Positions 16,938 through 26,450 of a stretch of DNA of 64,000 nt are shown one piece after another; the first letter of the stretch is position 1, and every line of letters starts with the position of its first letter. This stretch comes from Histidinibacterium aquaticum (GTDB lineage: Bacteria; Pseudomonadota; Alphaproteobacteria; Rhodobacterales; Rhodobacteraceae). The translations under genes and the position numbers were made by a program. The DNA lies in contig NZ_VYQE01000001.1 of the NCBI RefSeq assembly GCF_008710275.1, positions 620,001 to 684,000 on the forward strand, in the 5' to 3' direction. The notes under the pieces were generated by a model. That model was not told where the DNA came from. It saw nothing but the letters and a program-made list of their open reading frames with translations, and searched no databases.

Positions 16938-16995
16938 CGCTTGCCGCAGGGCGGCGAGCCCGGCATGAAGGCCGGACCGAAGAAGGAAGAGCGCC

Positions 16996-17910
16996 ATGAT
17001 CCTCGCCTGCGGCGAAGCCCTGATCGACATGCTGCCCCGCACCAGCACGGAGGGCGAGACCTGCTTCGCCCCCTACCCCGGCGGCGCGGTCTTCAACACG
17101 GCCATCGCCCTCGGCCGCCTGGGCGCGCCGACGCGGTTCTTCTCGGGCCTCTCCTCCGATCTCTTCGGCGACATCCTCCGCGCCTCGCTGAAGGCCTCGG
17201 GCGTCGACGCCTCCACCGCCGCGACCTCCGACCGGCCGACGACGCTCGCTTTCGTCACCCTGGTCGACGGCCAGGCCAGCTACGCCTTCTACGACGAGAA
17301 CACCGCCGGCCGGATGCTGACCGAGTCGGACCTGCCCACGGTCGAGGCCGACGCGCTCTTCTTCGGCGGCATCTCCCTGCCGGTGGAGCCCTGCGGCGCG
17401 GCCTACGAGGCGCTGATGCTGCGCGAGGCGCCCCGCAAGGTGACGATGATCGACCCCAACATCCGCGCCGGTTTCATCCGCGACGAAGCACGCTACCGCG
17501 CCCGGCTCGACCGGATGATCGCGGTGGCGGACATCGTGAAGGTCTCCGACGAGGACCTGCACTGGCTACTGGGCGAGGGCGAGGCCGACGCGCTGGCCGA
17601 AGGGTTGCTGGAAAAGGGCCCGAAGCTCGTCTGTGTGACCAAGGGCGCGGAGGGGGCTACCGGCCACACCGCCGCAGGGAGGGTCGACGTGGCCTCCGAG
17701 CGGGTCGAGGTGGTCGATACCGTCGGCGCGGGCGACACCTTCAACGCCGGGATCCTCGCCAGCCTGCAGGAGGCCGGGGCCCTGACCAAGGAGCGCGTCG
17801 CGGCGCTGACCGAGGACGAGGTGCGCGCCGCGCTGTCCCTCGGCGCCCGGGCGGCGGCGGTGACCGTGAGCCGCGCCGGAGCCAACCCGCCCCGGAAGGA
17901 CGAGCTGTGA
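16996..17910 (+). CDS. PfkB-family sugar kinase (fructokinase-like)
   Basis: This 304-aa protein has the N-terminal PfkB signature ([15 protein letters not shown]) and the C-terminal one, [12 protein letters not shown], with catalytic Asp in GAGD. It phosphorylates a sugar or nucleoside with ATP. The general look is fructokinase or 2-keto-3-deoxygluconate kinase-like, but the substrate cannot be fixed. ATG at 16996 has AAGGAAG upstream. The stop overlaps the GTG start of dtd, so the two are coupled. No sugar transporter or regulator lies beside it. Confidence 0.85.
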   Translation: MILACGEALIDMLPRTSTEGETCFAPYPGGAVFNTAIALGRLGAPTRFFSGLSSDLFGDILRASLKASGVDASTAATSDRPTTLAFVTLVDGQASYAFYDENTAGRMLTESDLPTVEADALFFGGISLPVEPCGAAYEALMLREAPRKVTMIDPNIRAGFIRDEARYRARLDRMIAVADIVKVSDEDLHWLLGEGEADALAEGLLEKGPKLVCVTKGAEGATGHTAAGRVDVASERVEVVDTVGAGDTFNAGILASLQEAGALTKERVAALTEDEVRAALSLGARAAAVTVSRAGANPPRKDEL

Positions 17911-18350
17911 GGGCACTCCTGCAGCGGGTGAGCGAAGCCTCGGTCACGGTCGAGGGCGAGCGCATCGGCGAGATCGGCCCGGGTCTCCTCGTCCTCGCCT
18001 GCGCGATGCAGGGCGACACCGAGGCCGTGGTACCGAAGCTGGCGGCCAAGATCGCCAAGCTCCGCATCTTCCAGGACGACGCCGGCAAGATGAACCTTTC
18101 CGTCCGTGACGCGGGCGGGGCGGCGCTTGTCGTCAGCCAGTTCACGCTCGCCGCCGATACCTCGCGCGGCAACCGGCCCGGCTTCTCCACCGCCGCGCCG
18201 CCCGAGGAGGGCGAGCGCCTCTACCTCGCCCTGGCCGAGGCGCTGCGGGCCGAGGGGATCGAGACGCAGACCGGCCGTTTCGGCGCGGACATGAAGGTGC
18301 GGCTGCTGAACGACGGGCCGGTGACGATCTGGCTCGACACCGACGCGTGA
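17907..18350 (+). CDS. dtd: D-aminoacyl-tRNA deacylase
   Basis: This 147-aa protein begins with [15 protein letters not shown] and contains [20 protein letters not shown], where the catalytic Thr region and the cross-subunit GP-type motif (NDGPVTIW) are conserved. It removes D-amino acids and glycine wrongly attached to tRNA, keeping translation homochiral. It starts with GTG at 17907, overlapping the stop of the sugar kinase. Length and motifs are those of canonical bacterial DTD dimers. The next gene begins 42 bases downstream. Confidence 0.94.
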   Translation: MRALLQRVSEASVTVEGERIGEIGPGLLVLACAMQGDTEAVVPKLAAKIAKLRIFQDDAGKMNLSVRDAGGAALVVSQFTLAADTSRGNRPGFSTAAPPEEGERLYLALAEALRAEGIETQTGRFGADMKVRLLNDGPVTIWLDTDA

Positions 18351-18392
18351 GCCCGGCTTGACGGCGCGCCCCCGGGCGGCATCTTCGCCGCC

Positions 18393-20789
18393 ATGACCCT
18401 GCCCGCCCGCTTTCAGACCTGGTTCGACAGCCGCGGCTGGCAGCCTCACCCCCACCAGCTCGACATGCTGGAGCGCGCCGACGACCCAGCGCTCCTGCTC
18501 ATCGCGCCCACCGGCGGGGGCAAGACGCTCGCAGGCTTCCTTCCGACGCTGGTGGAGCTCGCCGAGGGCGGGCACCAGGGGCTGCACACGCTCTACGTCT
18601 CGCCGCTCAAGGCGCTGGCCACGGACATCCGCCGCAACCTGACGATGCCGGTAACCGAGATGGACCTGCCCGTGCGGATCGAGGACCGGACCGGTGACAC
18701 CAGCGCGACGCGGAAGAAGCGCCAGCGCGCCGACCCGCCGCACATCCTGCTGACCACGCCCGAGAGCCTCGCCCTCCTGACAAGCTACGAGGACGCGCCG
18801 CGCATGTTCGCGGGGCTCAAGCGGGTGATCGTCGACGAGGTCCACGCGCTGTCGGAGAGCAAGCGGGGCGACCAGCTGATGCTCGCCCTTTCACGGCTCG
18901 ACGCCATGGCGCCCGGGCTGCGGCGCGTCGGGCTCTCGGCCACGGTGGAGAACCCCGCCGCCATCGCGTCGGAGCTCGCGCGGCATCCCGACCCCTGCCC
19001 GATCCTGCACGCCGACCCGGGGCCGGACCCGGACATCTCCATGCTGGTGACCGAGGAGCGTCCGCCCTGGGCCGGCGGAGGGGCAAAATATGCCATTCCC
19101 TCGGTTCTGAGAGAGGTCAAGCGTCACAAGACCACGCTGATCTTCCACAACACCCGTGCCCAGGCGGAGATCTTCTTTCACAACCTCTGGCTCGCCAACG
19201 ACGAGGACCTGCCCATCGGCATCCACCACGGCTCCCTCGCCCGCGAACAGCGCGAGCGGGTCGAGCAGGCCATGGTGCGCGGCGACCTGCGAGCCATCGT
19301 CTGCACCGGCACGCTCGACCTCGGGATCGACTGGGGCGACGTGGACCTCATCATCCAGATCGGCGCGCCCAAGAACGTGAAGCGACTGGTCCAGCGCATC
19401 GGCCGGGCCAACCACCGCTACAATGCGCCCTCCAAGGCGATCCTCGTGCCAGCCAACCGCTTCGAGATCGTCGAATGCGTGGCGGCGCTCGAGGCGGTGC
19501 GCGACCGCGACCTCGACGGAGATCCCAAGGGACCCGGCCCGCGCGACGTGCTCTGCCAGCACATCCTGATCCGCGCCTGCGCCGGCCCCTTTCTCGCCGA
19601 AGACCTCTACCGCGAGGTGAAGAGCGTCGGCGCCTACGCCGGGCTCAGCCGCGCCGCCTTCGACGACTGCCTCGAGTTCTGCGCCACGGGCGGCTACGCG
19701 CTCCGCGCCTACGACAAGTGGCAGCGGCTCAAGCAGACGGGCGAGCAGTGGCACCTCCGCGATCCCCGCGCGGCGCAGCGGATCCGGATGAACATCGGCA
19801 CGATCCAGGACACCGACACGCTGAAAGTCCGGATGCGCGGCCGCGGCAAGCCGCTGGGCGAGGTCGAGGAGGGCTTCGCCGCCACCCTCACCCCCGGCGA
19901 CACCTTCCTGATCGGCGGCGAGATCGTGCGCTACGAGTCGATGCGCGAGATGACGGTCGAGGTCACCCGCCGCGCCGACAAGGAGCCCAAGATCGCGACC
20001 TTCATGGGCACCAAGTTCGCCACCTCCACCCAGCTCAGCCAGCGCATCCTGCGCATGTTCCGGCAGGAGAGCTGGCCCGAGCTGCCCGAGCACACCGCCG
20101 GCTGGCTCGCCCTCCAGCGCGAGGTCTCCAAGCTGCCCGAGGCCGACCGGATCCTCGTCGAGACCTTCCCCCACGACGGCCGCCAGCACCTTTGCGCCTA
20201 CGGCTTCGCCGGGCGGAACGCGCAGCAGACGCTGGGGCTCCTGCTGACACAGAGGATGGAGGAGCTTGGCCTGCACCCTCTGGGCTTCGTCTCCACCGAC
20301 TACGCCACGTTGGTCTGGGGGCTGGACCAGGTGCCCGACCCGGCGCCGCTGCTCTCGCCCGACACGCTGCGCGAGGAATTCGAGACCTGGCTCATGGGCA
20401 ACGCGGTGATGAAGCGGACCTTCAAGACCTCGGCGACCATCGCCGGCCTCATCGAGCGCAACACGCCGCAGGTGCGCAAGACCGGCAAGCAGGCGACCTT
20501 CTCCTCGGACATCCTTTACGACACGCTGGCGCGCTTCGAGCCGGACCACCTTCTCATGCGCATCACACGGGAGGAGGCGCTGCGCGGGCTCGTGGACTTC
20601 GGACGGGTCGAGGAGATGCTGACCCGCACTGCCGGCCGGATCGACCATGTCGACCTCGACCGCGTCACCCCCCTCGCCGCGCCGCTATTCCTCGAGCCCG
20701 GGCGGATCCCCGTTGCCGCCTCGGGTGCGCAGCGGATGCTGGAGGAGGAAGCCGCGCGGCTGATGGAGGCCGCCGGCCTCTCCGGCTGA
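18393..20789 (+). CDS. Ligase-associated DNA damage response DEXH-box helicase (Lhr family)
   Basis: This 798-aa superfamily 2 helicase has Walker A APTGGGKTLAGF (about residues 37-48), DEVHAL, SATVENP, GTLDLGIDWGDVD and QRIGRANHR, followed by the Lhr-type winged-helix and beta-barrel region. The length of about 800 residues fits the class that is encoded with an ATP-dependent DNA ligase, an MBL-fold exonuclease and a phosphoesterase in a DNA repair operon. Here only the phosphoesterase PdeM follows (52 bases on). The ATG at 18393 has a weak ribosome binding site, and the N-terminus begins directly with the expected FQTWFDSRGW motif. Confidence 0.9.
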   Translation: MTLPARFQTWFDSRGWQPHPHQLDMLERADDPALLLIAPTGGGKTLAGFLPTLVELAEGGHQGLHTLYVSPLKALATDIRRNLTMPVTEMDLPVRIEDRTGDTSATRKKRQRADPPHILLTTPESLALLTSYEDAPRMFAGLKRVIVDEVHALSESKRGDQLMLALSRLDAMAPGLRRVGLSATVENPAAIASELARHPDPCPILHADPGPDPDISMLVTEERPPWAGGGAKYAIPSVLREVKRHKTTLIFHNTRAQAEIFFHNLWLANDEDLPIGIHHGSLAREQRERVEQAMVRGDLRAIVCTGTLDLGIDWGDVDLIIQIGAPKNVKRLVQRIGRANHRYNAPSKAILVPANRFEIVECVAALEAVRDRDLDGDPKGPGPRDVLCQHILIRACAGPFLAEDLYREVKSVGAYAGLSRAAFDDCLEFCATGGYALRAYDKWQRLKQTGEQWHLRDPRAAQRIRMNIGTIQDTDTLKVRMRGRGKPLGEVEEGFAATLTPGDTFLIGGEIVRYESMREMTVEVTRRADKEPKIATFMGTKFATSTQLSQRILRMFRQESWPELPEHTAGWLALQREVSKLPEADRILVETFPHDGRQHLCAYGFAGRNAQQTLGLLLTQRMEELGLHPLGFVSTDYATLVWGLDQVPDPAPLLSPDTLREEFETWLMGNAVMKRTFKTSATIAGLIERNTPQVRKTGKQATFSSDILYDTLARFEPDHLLMRITREEALRGLVDFGRVEEMLTRTAGRIDHVDLDRVTPLAAPLFLEPGRIPVAASGAQRMLEEEAARLMEAAGLSG

Positions 20790-20841
20790 CGCGGCGCCCG
20801 ACTTGCCTCACCGCGCGCGCTCTGGCAGAGACGAACGGAGC

Positions 20842-21546
20842 ATGAACACCCTGCCCGTCACCTTCGCCGGCGAGACCCTGCACCTGACCGGCTCCGGCGC
20901 GCTGCACTGGCCGGCGCGGGCGCTGCTCTGCGTCTCCGACCTGCACCTCGCGAAATCCGACCGCATCGCCCGGCGGGAGGGGCGGATGCTGCCGCCCTAC
21001 GAGACCCGCGCGACGCTCACGCGGCTCGCCGATGTGCTGGAGGCGACGGGCGCGACACATGTCGTCTGCCTCGGCGACAGCTTCGACGATCTCGACGGGC
21101 AGGCCGCGCTCGACCGCGAGGATGCCGAGACGCTCGCCGCCCTGCAGGCGGGACGCGACTGGACCTGGATCGAGGGCAACCACGACCCCGGCCCCGTCAC
21201 GCTCGGAGGCACGCACCGGGCGGAGCTTTCGCTCGGGCCGCTGACCTTCCGCCATATCGCCGAACCCGGCGCGACGGGCGAGATTTCCGGCCACTACCAC
21301 CCGAAATGCCGGGTGCGCGGTCCGGCCCGGCCGGCCTTCCTGATGGACCGGGAGCGGATGATCCTGCCGGCCTTCGGGGCCTATACCGGTGGGCTCGACT
21401 GCAGCGCCAAGCCGCTGCAGGAGCTGCTCACCGACCCGGCCGTCGCCATCCTGACCGGCCCGCGACCGGTGCCCGCGCCCCTGCCGCGGACCGGGAGGCG
21501 CCAGCACCTGCCGCCGCAGGGCCGCCCGCGCCGGATCGGCGCCTGA
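20842..21546 (+). CDS. pdeM: Ligase-associated endonuclease PdeM, calcineurin-like phosphoesterase
   Basis: This 234-aa protein has the full set of metallophosphoesterase motifs: SDLHLAKSD, LGDSFDD, EGNHD and GHYHP, which hold two metal ions. Its N-terminus and its position right after an Lhr-type helicase identify it as PdeM, the phosphodiesterase/nuclease partner in the ligase-associated repair system. Its C-terminus is basic and Pro-rich. ATG at 20842 follows ACGGAG. The ligase and exonuclease genes that usually complete the system are not next to it. Confidence 0.88.
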   Translation: MNTLPVTFAGETLHLTGSGALHWPARALLCVSDLHLAKSDRIARREGRMLPPYETRATLTRLADVLEATGATHVVCLGDSFDDLDGQAALDREDAETLAALQAGRDWTWIEGNHDPGPVTLGGTHRAELSLGPLTFRHIAEPGATGEISGHYHPKCRVRGPARPAFLMDRERMILPAFGAYTGGLDCSAKPLQELLTDPAVAILTGPRPVPAPLPRTGRRQHLPPQGRPRRIGA

Positions 21547-21612
21547 TTCCAAGCCCTTCAAACTGAACGATAAATGCGCGCGGCACCGGGCGACTTGACC
21601 GCTCGCGCCTTT

Positions 21613-21645
21613 ATATCGATACTCACTTATATAAACGGATATCGA
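21613..21645. promoter_or_regulatory. AT-rich promoter/operator candidate of the ArsR gene
   Basis: In otherwise very GC-rich DNA this segment holds a direct repeat ATATCGA (21613-21619 and 21639-21645) around the palindrome TTATATAA (21627-21634), immediately before the ATG at 21649. ArsR-family repressors bind such AT-rich dyads over their own promoters, so autoregulation is likely. The exact operator half-sites are inferred. Confidence 0.45.
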
Positions 21646-21648
21646 ATC

Positions 21649-21966
21649 ATGCTCGACCCGACCCTCGCCGCCCTCTCCGACCCGAACCGCCGCGCGATCC
21701 TCGCCCGGCTGGCCGAGGGCGAGGCGACGGTGGCCGAGATCGCCGCCCCGCTGCCGATCAGCCAGCCCGCCGTCTCTCACCATCTCAAGGTGCTGGAAGA
21801 GGCCGGCCTGATCCTGCGCCGCGTGGACGGCCAGCGGCGGCCCTGCCGGATCGCGCCCGACGCCCTCGCCCCGCTCGAGGCCTGGATCACGCGACTCCGC
21901 AGCGCCATGGAGCACAATTACCAGCACCTCGACGCCATCCTGGCCGAGGCTCCCGAAGGAGACTGA
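21649..21966 (+). CDS. ArsR-family winged-helix regulator
   Basis: This 105-aa protein has the ArsR helix-turn-helix (ISQPAVSHHLKVLEEAGLI, residues about 40-58) and the typical start LAALSDPNRRAILARLAEGE. It has no metal-binding cysteine motif, so it is the non-metal type usually paired with an SRPBCC protein. ATG at 21649 starts the conserved part directly; an upstream in-frame start at 21574 would place the AT-rich operator inside the gene. The SRPBCC gene begins one base after the stop. The repressor probably controls both genes. Confidence 0.88.
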   Translation: MLDPTLAALSDPNRRAILARLAEGEATVAEIAAPLPISQPAVSHHLKVLEEAGLILRRVDGQRRPCRIAPDALAPLEAWITRLRSAMEHNYQHLDAILAEAPEGD

Positions 21967-21967
21967 C

Positions 21968-22462
21968 ATGCCCCTCAAGCTCGTCACCGACGGCAATACC
22001 GCGACCGTCACCCGCCGCTTCGCCGCCCCGCCCGAACGGGTCTGGGACGCCCATACCGATCCCCGGATCGTGCAGCGCTGGATGACCGGCTACCCCGGCT
22101 GGCATATGTCCCGCTGCGAGTCCGATCCGCGGCCCGGCGGCAAGATCCACTACACCTGGGAGCGAACCGAGGGAGAAGCCTCGGAGGCGGACATCACCGA
22201 GGGCTTTTCCCTGACCGGTGAGTACATCGAGCTCGAACGCCCGCACCGGATCGTCCATATCGAACGGATGCACCTGCCCGACCCGACGCCCGACAACCGT
22301 ATCGAGACCCTCTTCGAGGCGAAGGACGGCGGCACGCTCATGACCATGACGATGACGGTCCCCACCGCCGAGATCATGGAGCAGATGCTGGCGACCGGCA
22401 TGGCCGACGGCATGGAGGTGAGCTACGCCAAGCTCGAAGCGGAGGTCCTGCAGGGCGCCTGA
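21968..22462 (+). CDS. SRPBCC/AHSA1-type domain protein
   Basis: This 164-aa protein shows the activator-of-Hsp90/START-like fold pattern: TRRFAAPPERVWDAHTDPRIVQRWM at the N-terminus (a helix-grip beginning) and an amphipathic C-terminal helix (EQMLATGMADGMEVSYAKLE). Such proteins bind hydrophobic small molecules and are often paired with ArsR-like repressors, as here, where the two genes are one base apart. The ligand is unknown. Convergent with folD, with 14 bases between the stops. Confidence 0.82.
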   Translation: MPLKLVTDGNTATVTRRFAAPPERVWDAHTDPRIVQRWMTGYPGWHMSRCESDPRPGGKIHYTWERTEGEASEADITEGFSLTGEYIELERPHRIVHIERMHLPDPTPDNRIETLFEAKDGGTLMTMTMTVPTAEIMEQMLATGMADGMEVSYAKLEAEVLQGA

Positions 22463-22476
22463 GCGCCGGGACCGCG

Positions 22477-23370
22477 CTAGGCGGTCAGGCCTTCGGGCTC
22501 CGCCAGGCCATTGGCCCGGCAGCAGGCGGTGACCGTGTTGGCCAGCAGGCAGGCGATGGTCATGGGGCCGACGCCGCCCGGGACCGGTGTGATGGCGCCC
22601 GCCCTCTCCGAGGCCGAGGCGAAGTCCACGTCGCCCACCAGCCGCATCTTCTCGCCCTCGCCGGGCACCCGGTTGATGCCCACGTCGATGACCGTGGCGC
22701 CCGGCTTGATCCAGTCGCCCGGCACCATCTGCGGGCGGCCCACGGCCGCCACCACGATATCGGCGCGCTTCACCACCTCGGCGAGGTTCTTGGTCCGGGA
22801 ATGCGCGATGGTCACCGTGCAGCTGTCACCCAGCAGCAGGTGCGCCATGGGCTTGCCGACGATGTTGGACCGCCCGATCACCACGGCATCGAGCCCCGAG
22901 AGCGAGCCCAGCTGATCGCGCAGCATCATCAGGCAGCCGAGCGGCGTGCAGGGCACCATGGACTTCTGCCCCGTCCCCAGCAGGCCCACGTTCGAGATGT
23001 GGAAGCCGTCCACGTCCTTGGCCGGGGCGATCGCGTTGATGACCTTGTCGCTGTCGATATGGTCGGGAAGCGGGAGCTGCACGAGGATGCCGTGGATCGC
23101 CGGATCGGCGTTCAGGTGCTCCACCAGCGACAGCAGGTCGGCCTCCGAGGTATCCTCGGGCAGGCGGTGCTCGACCGACTCCATGCCGACTTCGCGCGTC
23201 ATCTTGCCCTTGTTCCGGACGTAGACCTGGCTGGCGGGATCCTCGCCCACCAGCACGACGGCCAGCCCGGGGGTGATGCCGTGCTCTTCCTTCAGGCGGG
23301 CGACGTGGCCCGCCACCTTGTCCCGGATGGTGGCCGCGAAGGCCTTGCCGTCGATGATCTCGGCCGTCAT
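22477..23370 (-). CDS. folD: Methylenetetrahydrofolate dehydrogenase / methenyltetrahydrofolate cyclohydrolase
   Basis: This 297-aa bifunctional enzyme interconverts 5,10-methylene-, 5,10-methenyl- and 10-formyl-tetrahydrofolate with NADP. Signatures are [14 protein letters not shown] (catalytic Lys in the YxxxK-type motif), [25 protein letters not shown] and [18 protein letters not shown]. Length and motifs are canonical. It lies 84 bases downstream of fhs on the same strand, so formate entry into the folate pool and the next two steps are encoded together. Start ATG at 23370 with AAGGAG upstream. Confidence 0.96.
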   Translation of the reverse strand: MTAEIIDGKAFAATIRDKVAGHVARLKEEHGITPGLAVVLVGEDPASQVYVRNKGKMTREVGMESVEHRLPEDTSEADLLSLVEHLNADPAIHGILVQLPLPDHIDSDKVINAIAPAKDVDGFHISNVGLLGTGQKSMVPCTPLGCLMMLRDQLGSLSGLDAVVIGRSNIVGKPMAHLLLGDSCTVTIAHSRTKNLAEVVKRADIVVAAVGRPQMVPGDWIKPGATVIDVGINRVPGEGEKMRLVGDVDFASASERAGAITPVPGGVGPMTIACLLANTVTACCRANGLAEPEGLTA

Positions 23371-23454
23371 GGCTGGCTGCTCCTTCTTTGCTCGGGGCGC
23401 ACGTTCTTCCAGAAGCCCGTGGCCCGCAAGCGTCTTCTGCCAGTGGGTTTTCCC

Positions 23455-25131
23455 CTAGAACAGCCCCTCGACGAGACCGCACCCGTTGAGCCGGATCGCC
23501 TCGGCGGAGGGCACGCGCGGCAGGCCCGGCATGGTCATGATCTGCCCGCAGATCACGACGACGAAGCCCGCCCCGGCCGAGAGCCGGACTTCGCGGATCG
23601 GCACCGTGTGACCGGTGGGCGCGCCGCGCAGGTTGGGGTCGGTCGAGAAGGAGTACTGCGTCTTGGCCATGCAGACCGGCAGGTTGCCATAGCCCTGCTC
23701 CTCCCACTGACGCAGCTGGTCGCGGATCGACTTGTCCGCGATGACCTCGTCTGCGTGGTAGATGCGCTTGGCCACCGTCTCGATCTTCTCGAAGAGGCCC
23801 ATGGCATCGGGGTACAGCGGCGCGAAGTTGGCGCTGCCGGAGTCGGCGAGGTCGGCCACCTTGCGCGCGAGATCCTCGATCCCCGCGCCGCCCTGCGCCC
23901 AGTGCTTGCAGAGGATCGCCTCGGCGCCCTGCTCGGCCACGTAGTCCTTCACCGCCTGCACCTCGGCCTCGGTATCGGTGACGAAGTGGTTGATCGCCAC
24001 GACCACCGGCACCCCGAAGCCCTTCACGTTGGCGATGTGCCGGCCGAGGTTGGGGCAGCCCTTGCGGATCGCCTCGACGTTCTCGGTTCCGAGATCCTCC
24101 TTGGCGACGCCGCCGTTCATCTTCATCGCCCGGCAGGTGGCGACCACGACCACCGCGTCGGGGGCGATGCCGGCCTTGCGGCACTTGATGTTCATGAACT
24201 TCTCGGCGCCGAGGTCCGCGCCGAAGCCCGCCTCGGTCACCACGTAGTCGGCGCAGCGCAGCGCGGTGGTGGTCGCGGTCACCGAGTTGCAGCCGTGGGC
24301 GATATTGGCGAAGGGCCCCCCGTGCACGAAGGCCGGATTGTTCTCCAGCGTCTGCACGAGGTTCGGCTGCATCGCGTCGCGCAGCAGCACGGTCATCGCG
24401 CCGTCGGCCTTGATGTCGCGGCAGTAGACCGGCGTGCGGTCGCGGCGGTAGGCGACGATCATGTCCCCAAGCCGGCGCTGCAGGTCCTCGAGCCCGCTGG
24501 CGAGGCAGAGGATCGCCATGACCTCGGACGCGACGGTGATGTCGAAGCCGCCCTGCCCGGGAAAGCCGTTGGCCACCCCGCCCAGCGAGGTCACGATGTC
24601 CCGCAGCGCGCGGTCGTTCATGTCCATCACCCGTCGCCAGACAATCCGGCGCTGGTCGATGTCGAGCTCGTTGCCCCAATAGATGTGGTTGTCGATCATC
24701 GCCGAGAGCAGGTTGTGCGCACTGGTGATCGCGTGGAAGTCGCCGGTGAAGTGGAGGTTCATGTCCTCCATCGGCACGACCTGCGCGTAGCCGCCGCCAG
24801 CGGCGCCGCCCTTCATCCCGAAGTTCGGGCCCAAAGAGGCCTCGCGGATGCAGATCGCGGCCTTCCTGCCAATCCGGTTCAGGCCGTCGCCGAGGCCCAC
24901 CGTCGTCGTGGTCTTGCCCTCGCCCGCCGGGGTCGGGTTGATCGCCGTCACGAGGATCAGCTTGCCTTTCGGCCGGTCCTGCACGCTGTCGATGAAGGAC
25001 TGGGAGATCTTGGCCTTGTCATGCCCGTAGGGCAGCAGGTCCTCGGGGCCGATCCCGAGCTTCGCCCCGATCTCCTGGATCGGGCGCTTCTTCGCCTCGC
25101 GGGCGATCTCGATGTCCGTCTTGTGCGCCAT
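23455..25131 (-). CDS. fhs: Formate-tetrahydrofolate ligase
   Basis: This 558-aa enzyme makes 10-formyl-tetrahydrofolate from formate, ATP and tetrahydrofolate. The N-terminus holds [20 protein letters not shown], the nucleotide loop is [18 protein letters not shown], and [19 protein letters not shown]-type sequence follows (seen as [16 protein letters not shown]). Length is canonical. The start is ATG at 25131 (MAHKTD), preceded by a GGGA-type site. The longer in-frame reading to 25197 includes a leader hairpin and is less likely. With folD it supports one-carbon assimilation, for example from methylated compounds such as DMSP used by roseobacters. Confidence 0.96.
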   Translation of the reverse strand: MAHKTDIEIAREAKKRPIQEIGAKLGIGPEDLLPYGHDKAKISQSFIDSVQDRPKGKLILVTAINPTPAGEGKTTTTVGLGDGLNRIGRKAAICIREASLGPNFGMKGGAAGGGYAQVVPMEDMNLHFTGDFHAITSAHNLLSAMIDNHIYWGNELDIDQRRIVWRRVMDMNDRALRDIVTSLGGVANGFPGQGGFDITVASEVMAILCLASGLEDLQRRLGDMIVAYRRDRTPVYCRDIKADGAMTVLLRDAMQPNLVQTLENNPAFVHGGPFANIAHGCNSVTATTTALRCADYVVTEAGFGADLGAEKFMNIKCRKAGIAPDAVVVVATCRAMKMNGGVAKEDLGTENVEAIRKGCPNLGRHIANVKGFGVPVVVAINHFVTDTEAEVQAVKDYVAEQGAEAILCKHWAQGGAGIEDLARKVADLADSGSANFAPLYPDAMGLFEKIETVAKRIYHADEVIADKSIRDQLRQWEEQGYGNLPVCMAKTQYSFSTDPNLRGAPTGHTVPIREVRLSAGAGFVVVICGQIMTMPGLPRVPSAEAIRLNGCGLVEGLF

Positions 25132-25162
25132 AGTCGGTGATCCCTCGTTCCCCGGCGTTACG

Positions 25163-25184
25163 TTCTCTCTGCCATAGGAGAGAA
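25163..25184 (-). promoter_or_regulatory. Hairpin in the fhs leader
   Basis: TTCTCTC (25163-25169) pairs with GAGAGAA (25178-25184) around an 8-nt loop, about 30 bases upstream of the fhs start. It does not match a riboswitch that I can name, and the remaining 188-base gap to the EF-hand gene shows no gene. It may be a simple leader stem or a regulator site. Confidence 0.3.
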
Positions 25185-25319
25185 GCCTGCAGCGCACGCG
25201 GGCGATTGCGACACTCTCGGGCGCGGGACCGTCGCGGCTGGAAGCGGGGAACCGGGGACGGGGGTGTGATCTTGAGTCGCCGTATGGGGACGGGGACCCC
25301 TGTCACTTGGAGGAGCCAA

Positions 25320-26366
25320 ATGACCCGTACGACCCTTTCCGTCTTCGCCCTCGCCGCCGCCGGCATGGCCCCCGCGGCCTTTGCCCAGGACGGCACCGCC
25401 GAGCTCGGAGACTACTGCCAGAACGCCTTCTATGCCGGTGACCAGAACGCCGACGCGCAGCTCAGCGACAGCGAGCTGCAGGAGATGCGCAACGCCGTCT
25501 ACGAGCAGATCGATGCCAATCAGGACGGAACGATTACCCGCGAGGAATTCGCCAACTGCGAGACCATGGCCCAGGAAGCCAACATCGAGAAGATCGGCGA
25601 GACCTGGGGGCCCGACCAGAACCGCGCCGCCGCCTCGATGATGGGCGACGTGTGGCCGGGTATCGGCCCGGAAGCCGCCGAGCCGGTGGTGCCCGACGAC
25701 AGCGGCAGCTCCGACCAGGCGAGCGCCTCGGACACCGAGGGCATGGCAGAGGAGCTTGAGACCTCCGAGGAGGACACCCTCGAGGCAGGTGACAACACCG
25801 GCGTGAACGAGGAAGACGCCTCGGAGAGCGCGGAGGCGCTCAACGATGCCGAGACCACCGGTGATGCCACCGAGAGCGCCCAGGCCACGAGCTCCACGCA
25901 GATGACCGACGAGGAGATGAGCCGCGACGACTTCATGTCGGCGGCGAACACGGCCTACGAGGAGAACATCCTCGCCTCGCCCGACGACGACAGCGTCGAG
26001 CCGAACGAGGATTGGGCCAAGCCCTTCATCTTCCTCGGTGAAGGCGAGAGCGCCTCGGACCTGAGCGCCGAAGAGTTCGCCTCCCGCGCGGCCTACACCT
26101 TCGAGACCACGGATGCGGACGGCAACGACGCCCTCAGCCAGGAAGAGTACCTGAACCGGTCCGACGTGCTTGAAGTCGACGCTGAAGAGATCAACCAGCG
26201 CTTCGACGCGATGGACGCGAACGCCGACGGCTCGATCTCTCAGGAGGAGTTCAACCAGGCGTCCGAGAGCCGGAGCAGCGCCGCGGCCGATGCCGCCGGT
26301 GAGGCCGGCATGTCCACGGACGCGGGCGTTCCGGTGATCTACTACTTCTTCTACCAGCGCTCGTAA
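25320..26366 (+). CDS. Secreted EF-hand protein
   Basis: This 348-aa protein has a signal peptide ending at AFAQ (cut after about residue 23). It has four EF-hand-like loops: DQNADAQLSDSEL (about 43-55), DANQDGTITREEF (about 65-77), DADGNDALSQEEY (about 263-275) and DANADGSISQEEF (about 300-312). A long, very acidic Ser/Glu/Asp/Thr-rich region separates the first pair from the second and is probably disordered. It should bind calcium in the periplasm or outside the cell. The start at 25320 follows GGAGGAG. The gene stands alone, divergent from fhs, and ends at a hairpin terminator. The function is unknown beyond calcium binding. Confidence 0.8.
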   Translation: MTRTTLSVFALAAAGMAPAAFAQDGTAELGDYCQNAFYAGDQNADAQLSDSELQEMRNAVYEQIDANQDGTITREEFANCETMAQEANIEKIGETWGPDQNRAAASMMGDVWPGIGPEAAEPVVPDDSGSSDQASASDTEGMAEELETSEEDTLEAGDNTGVNEEDASESAEALNDAETTGDATESAQATSSTQMTDEEMSRDDFMSAANTAYEENILASPDDDSVEPNEDWAKPFIFLGEGESASDLSAEEFASRAAYTFETTDADGNDALSQEEYLNRSDVLEVDAEEINQRFDAMDANADGSISQEEFNQASESRSSAAADAAGEAGMSTDAGVPVIYYFFYQRS

Positions 26367-26410
26367 GACTGGACGTCAGTCCCGGGCCGGCGGTCACCGC
26401 CTGTCCCTCG

Positions 26411-26443
26411 CGCCCGCCCGGCCTCGCCGCGGCGGGCGTCTTT
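26411..26443 (+). terminator. Rho-independent-type terminator after the EF-hand gene
   Basis: CGCCCGCC (26411-26418) pairs with GGCGGGCG (26431-26438), followed by TCTTT. It lies between the convergent EF-hand and MOSC genes and may serve both. Confidence 0.6.
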
Positions 26444-26450
26444 CATCCGG

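Noticed and set aside
21574-21966. Longer ArsR protein starting at 21574
   Set aside because: The extra 25 residues are not family-like and would cover the AT-rich operator region. ATG at 21649 starts the conserved domain.
22801-25140. A 779-residue open frame on the plus strand
   Set aside because: It is the exact mirror of folD and fhs, both with strong motifs, and has no recognisable domain.
25132-25319. A named folate or SAM riboswitch before fhs
   Set aside because: Only a short stem is visible. I could not match the conserved nucleotides of any riboswitch class.
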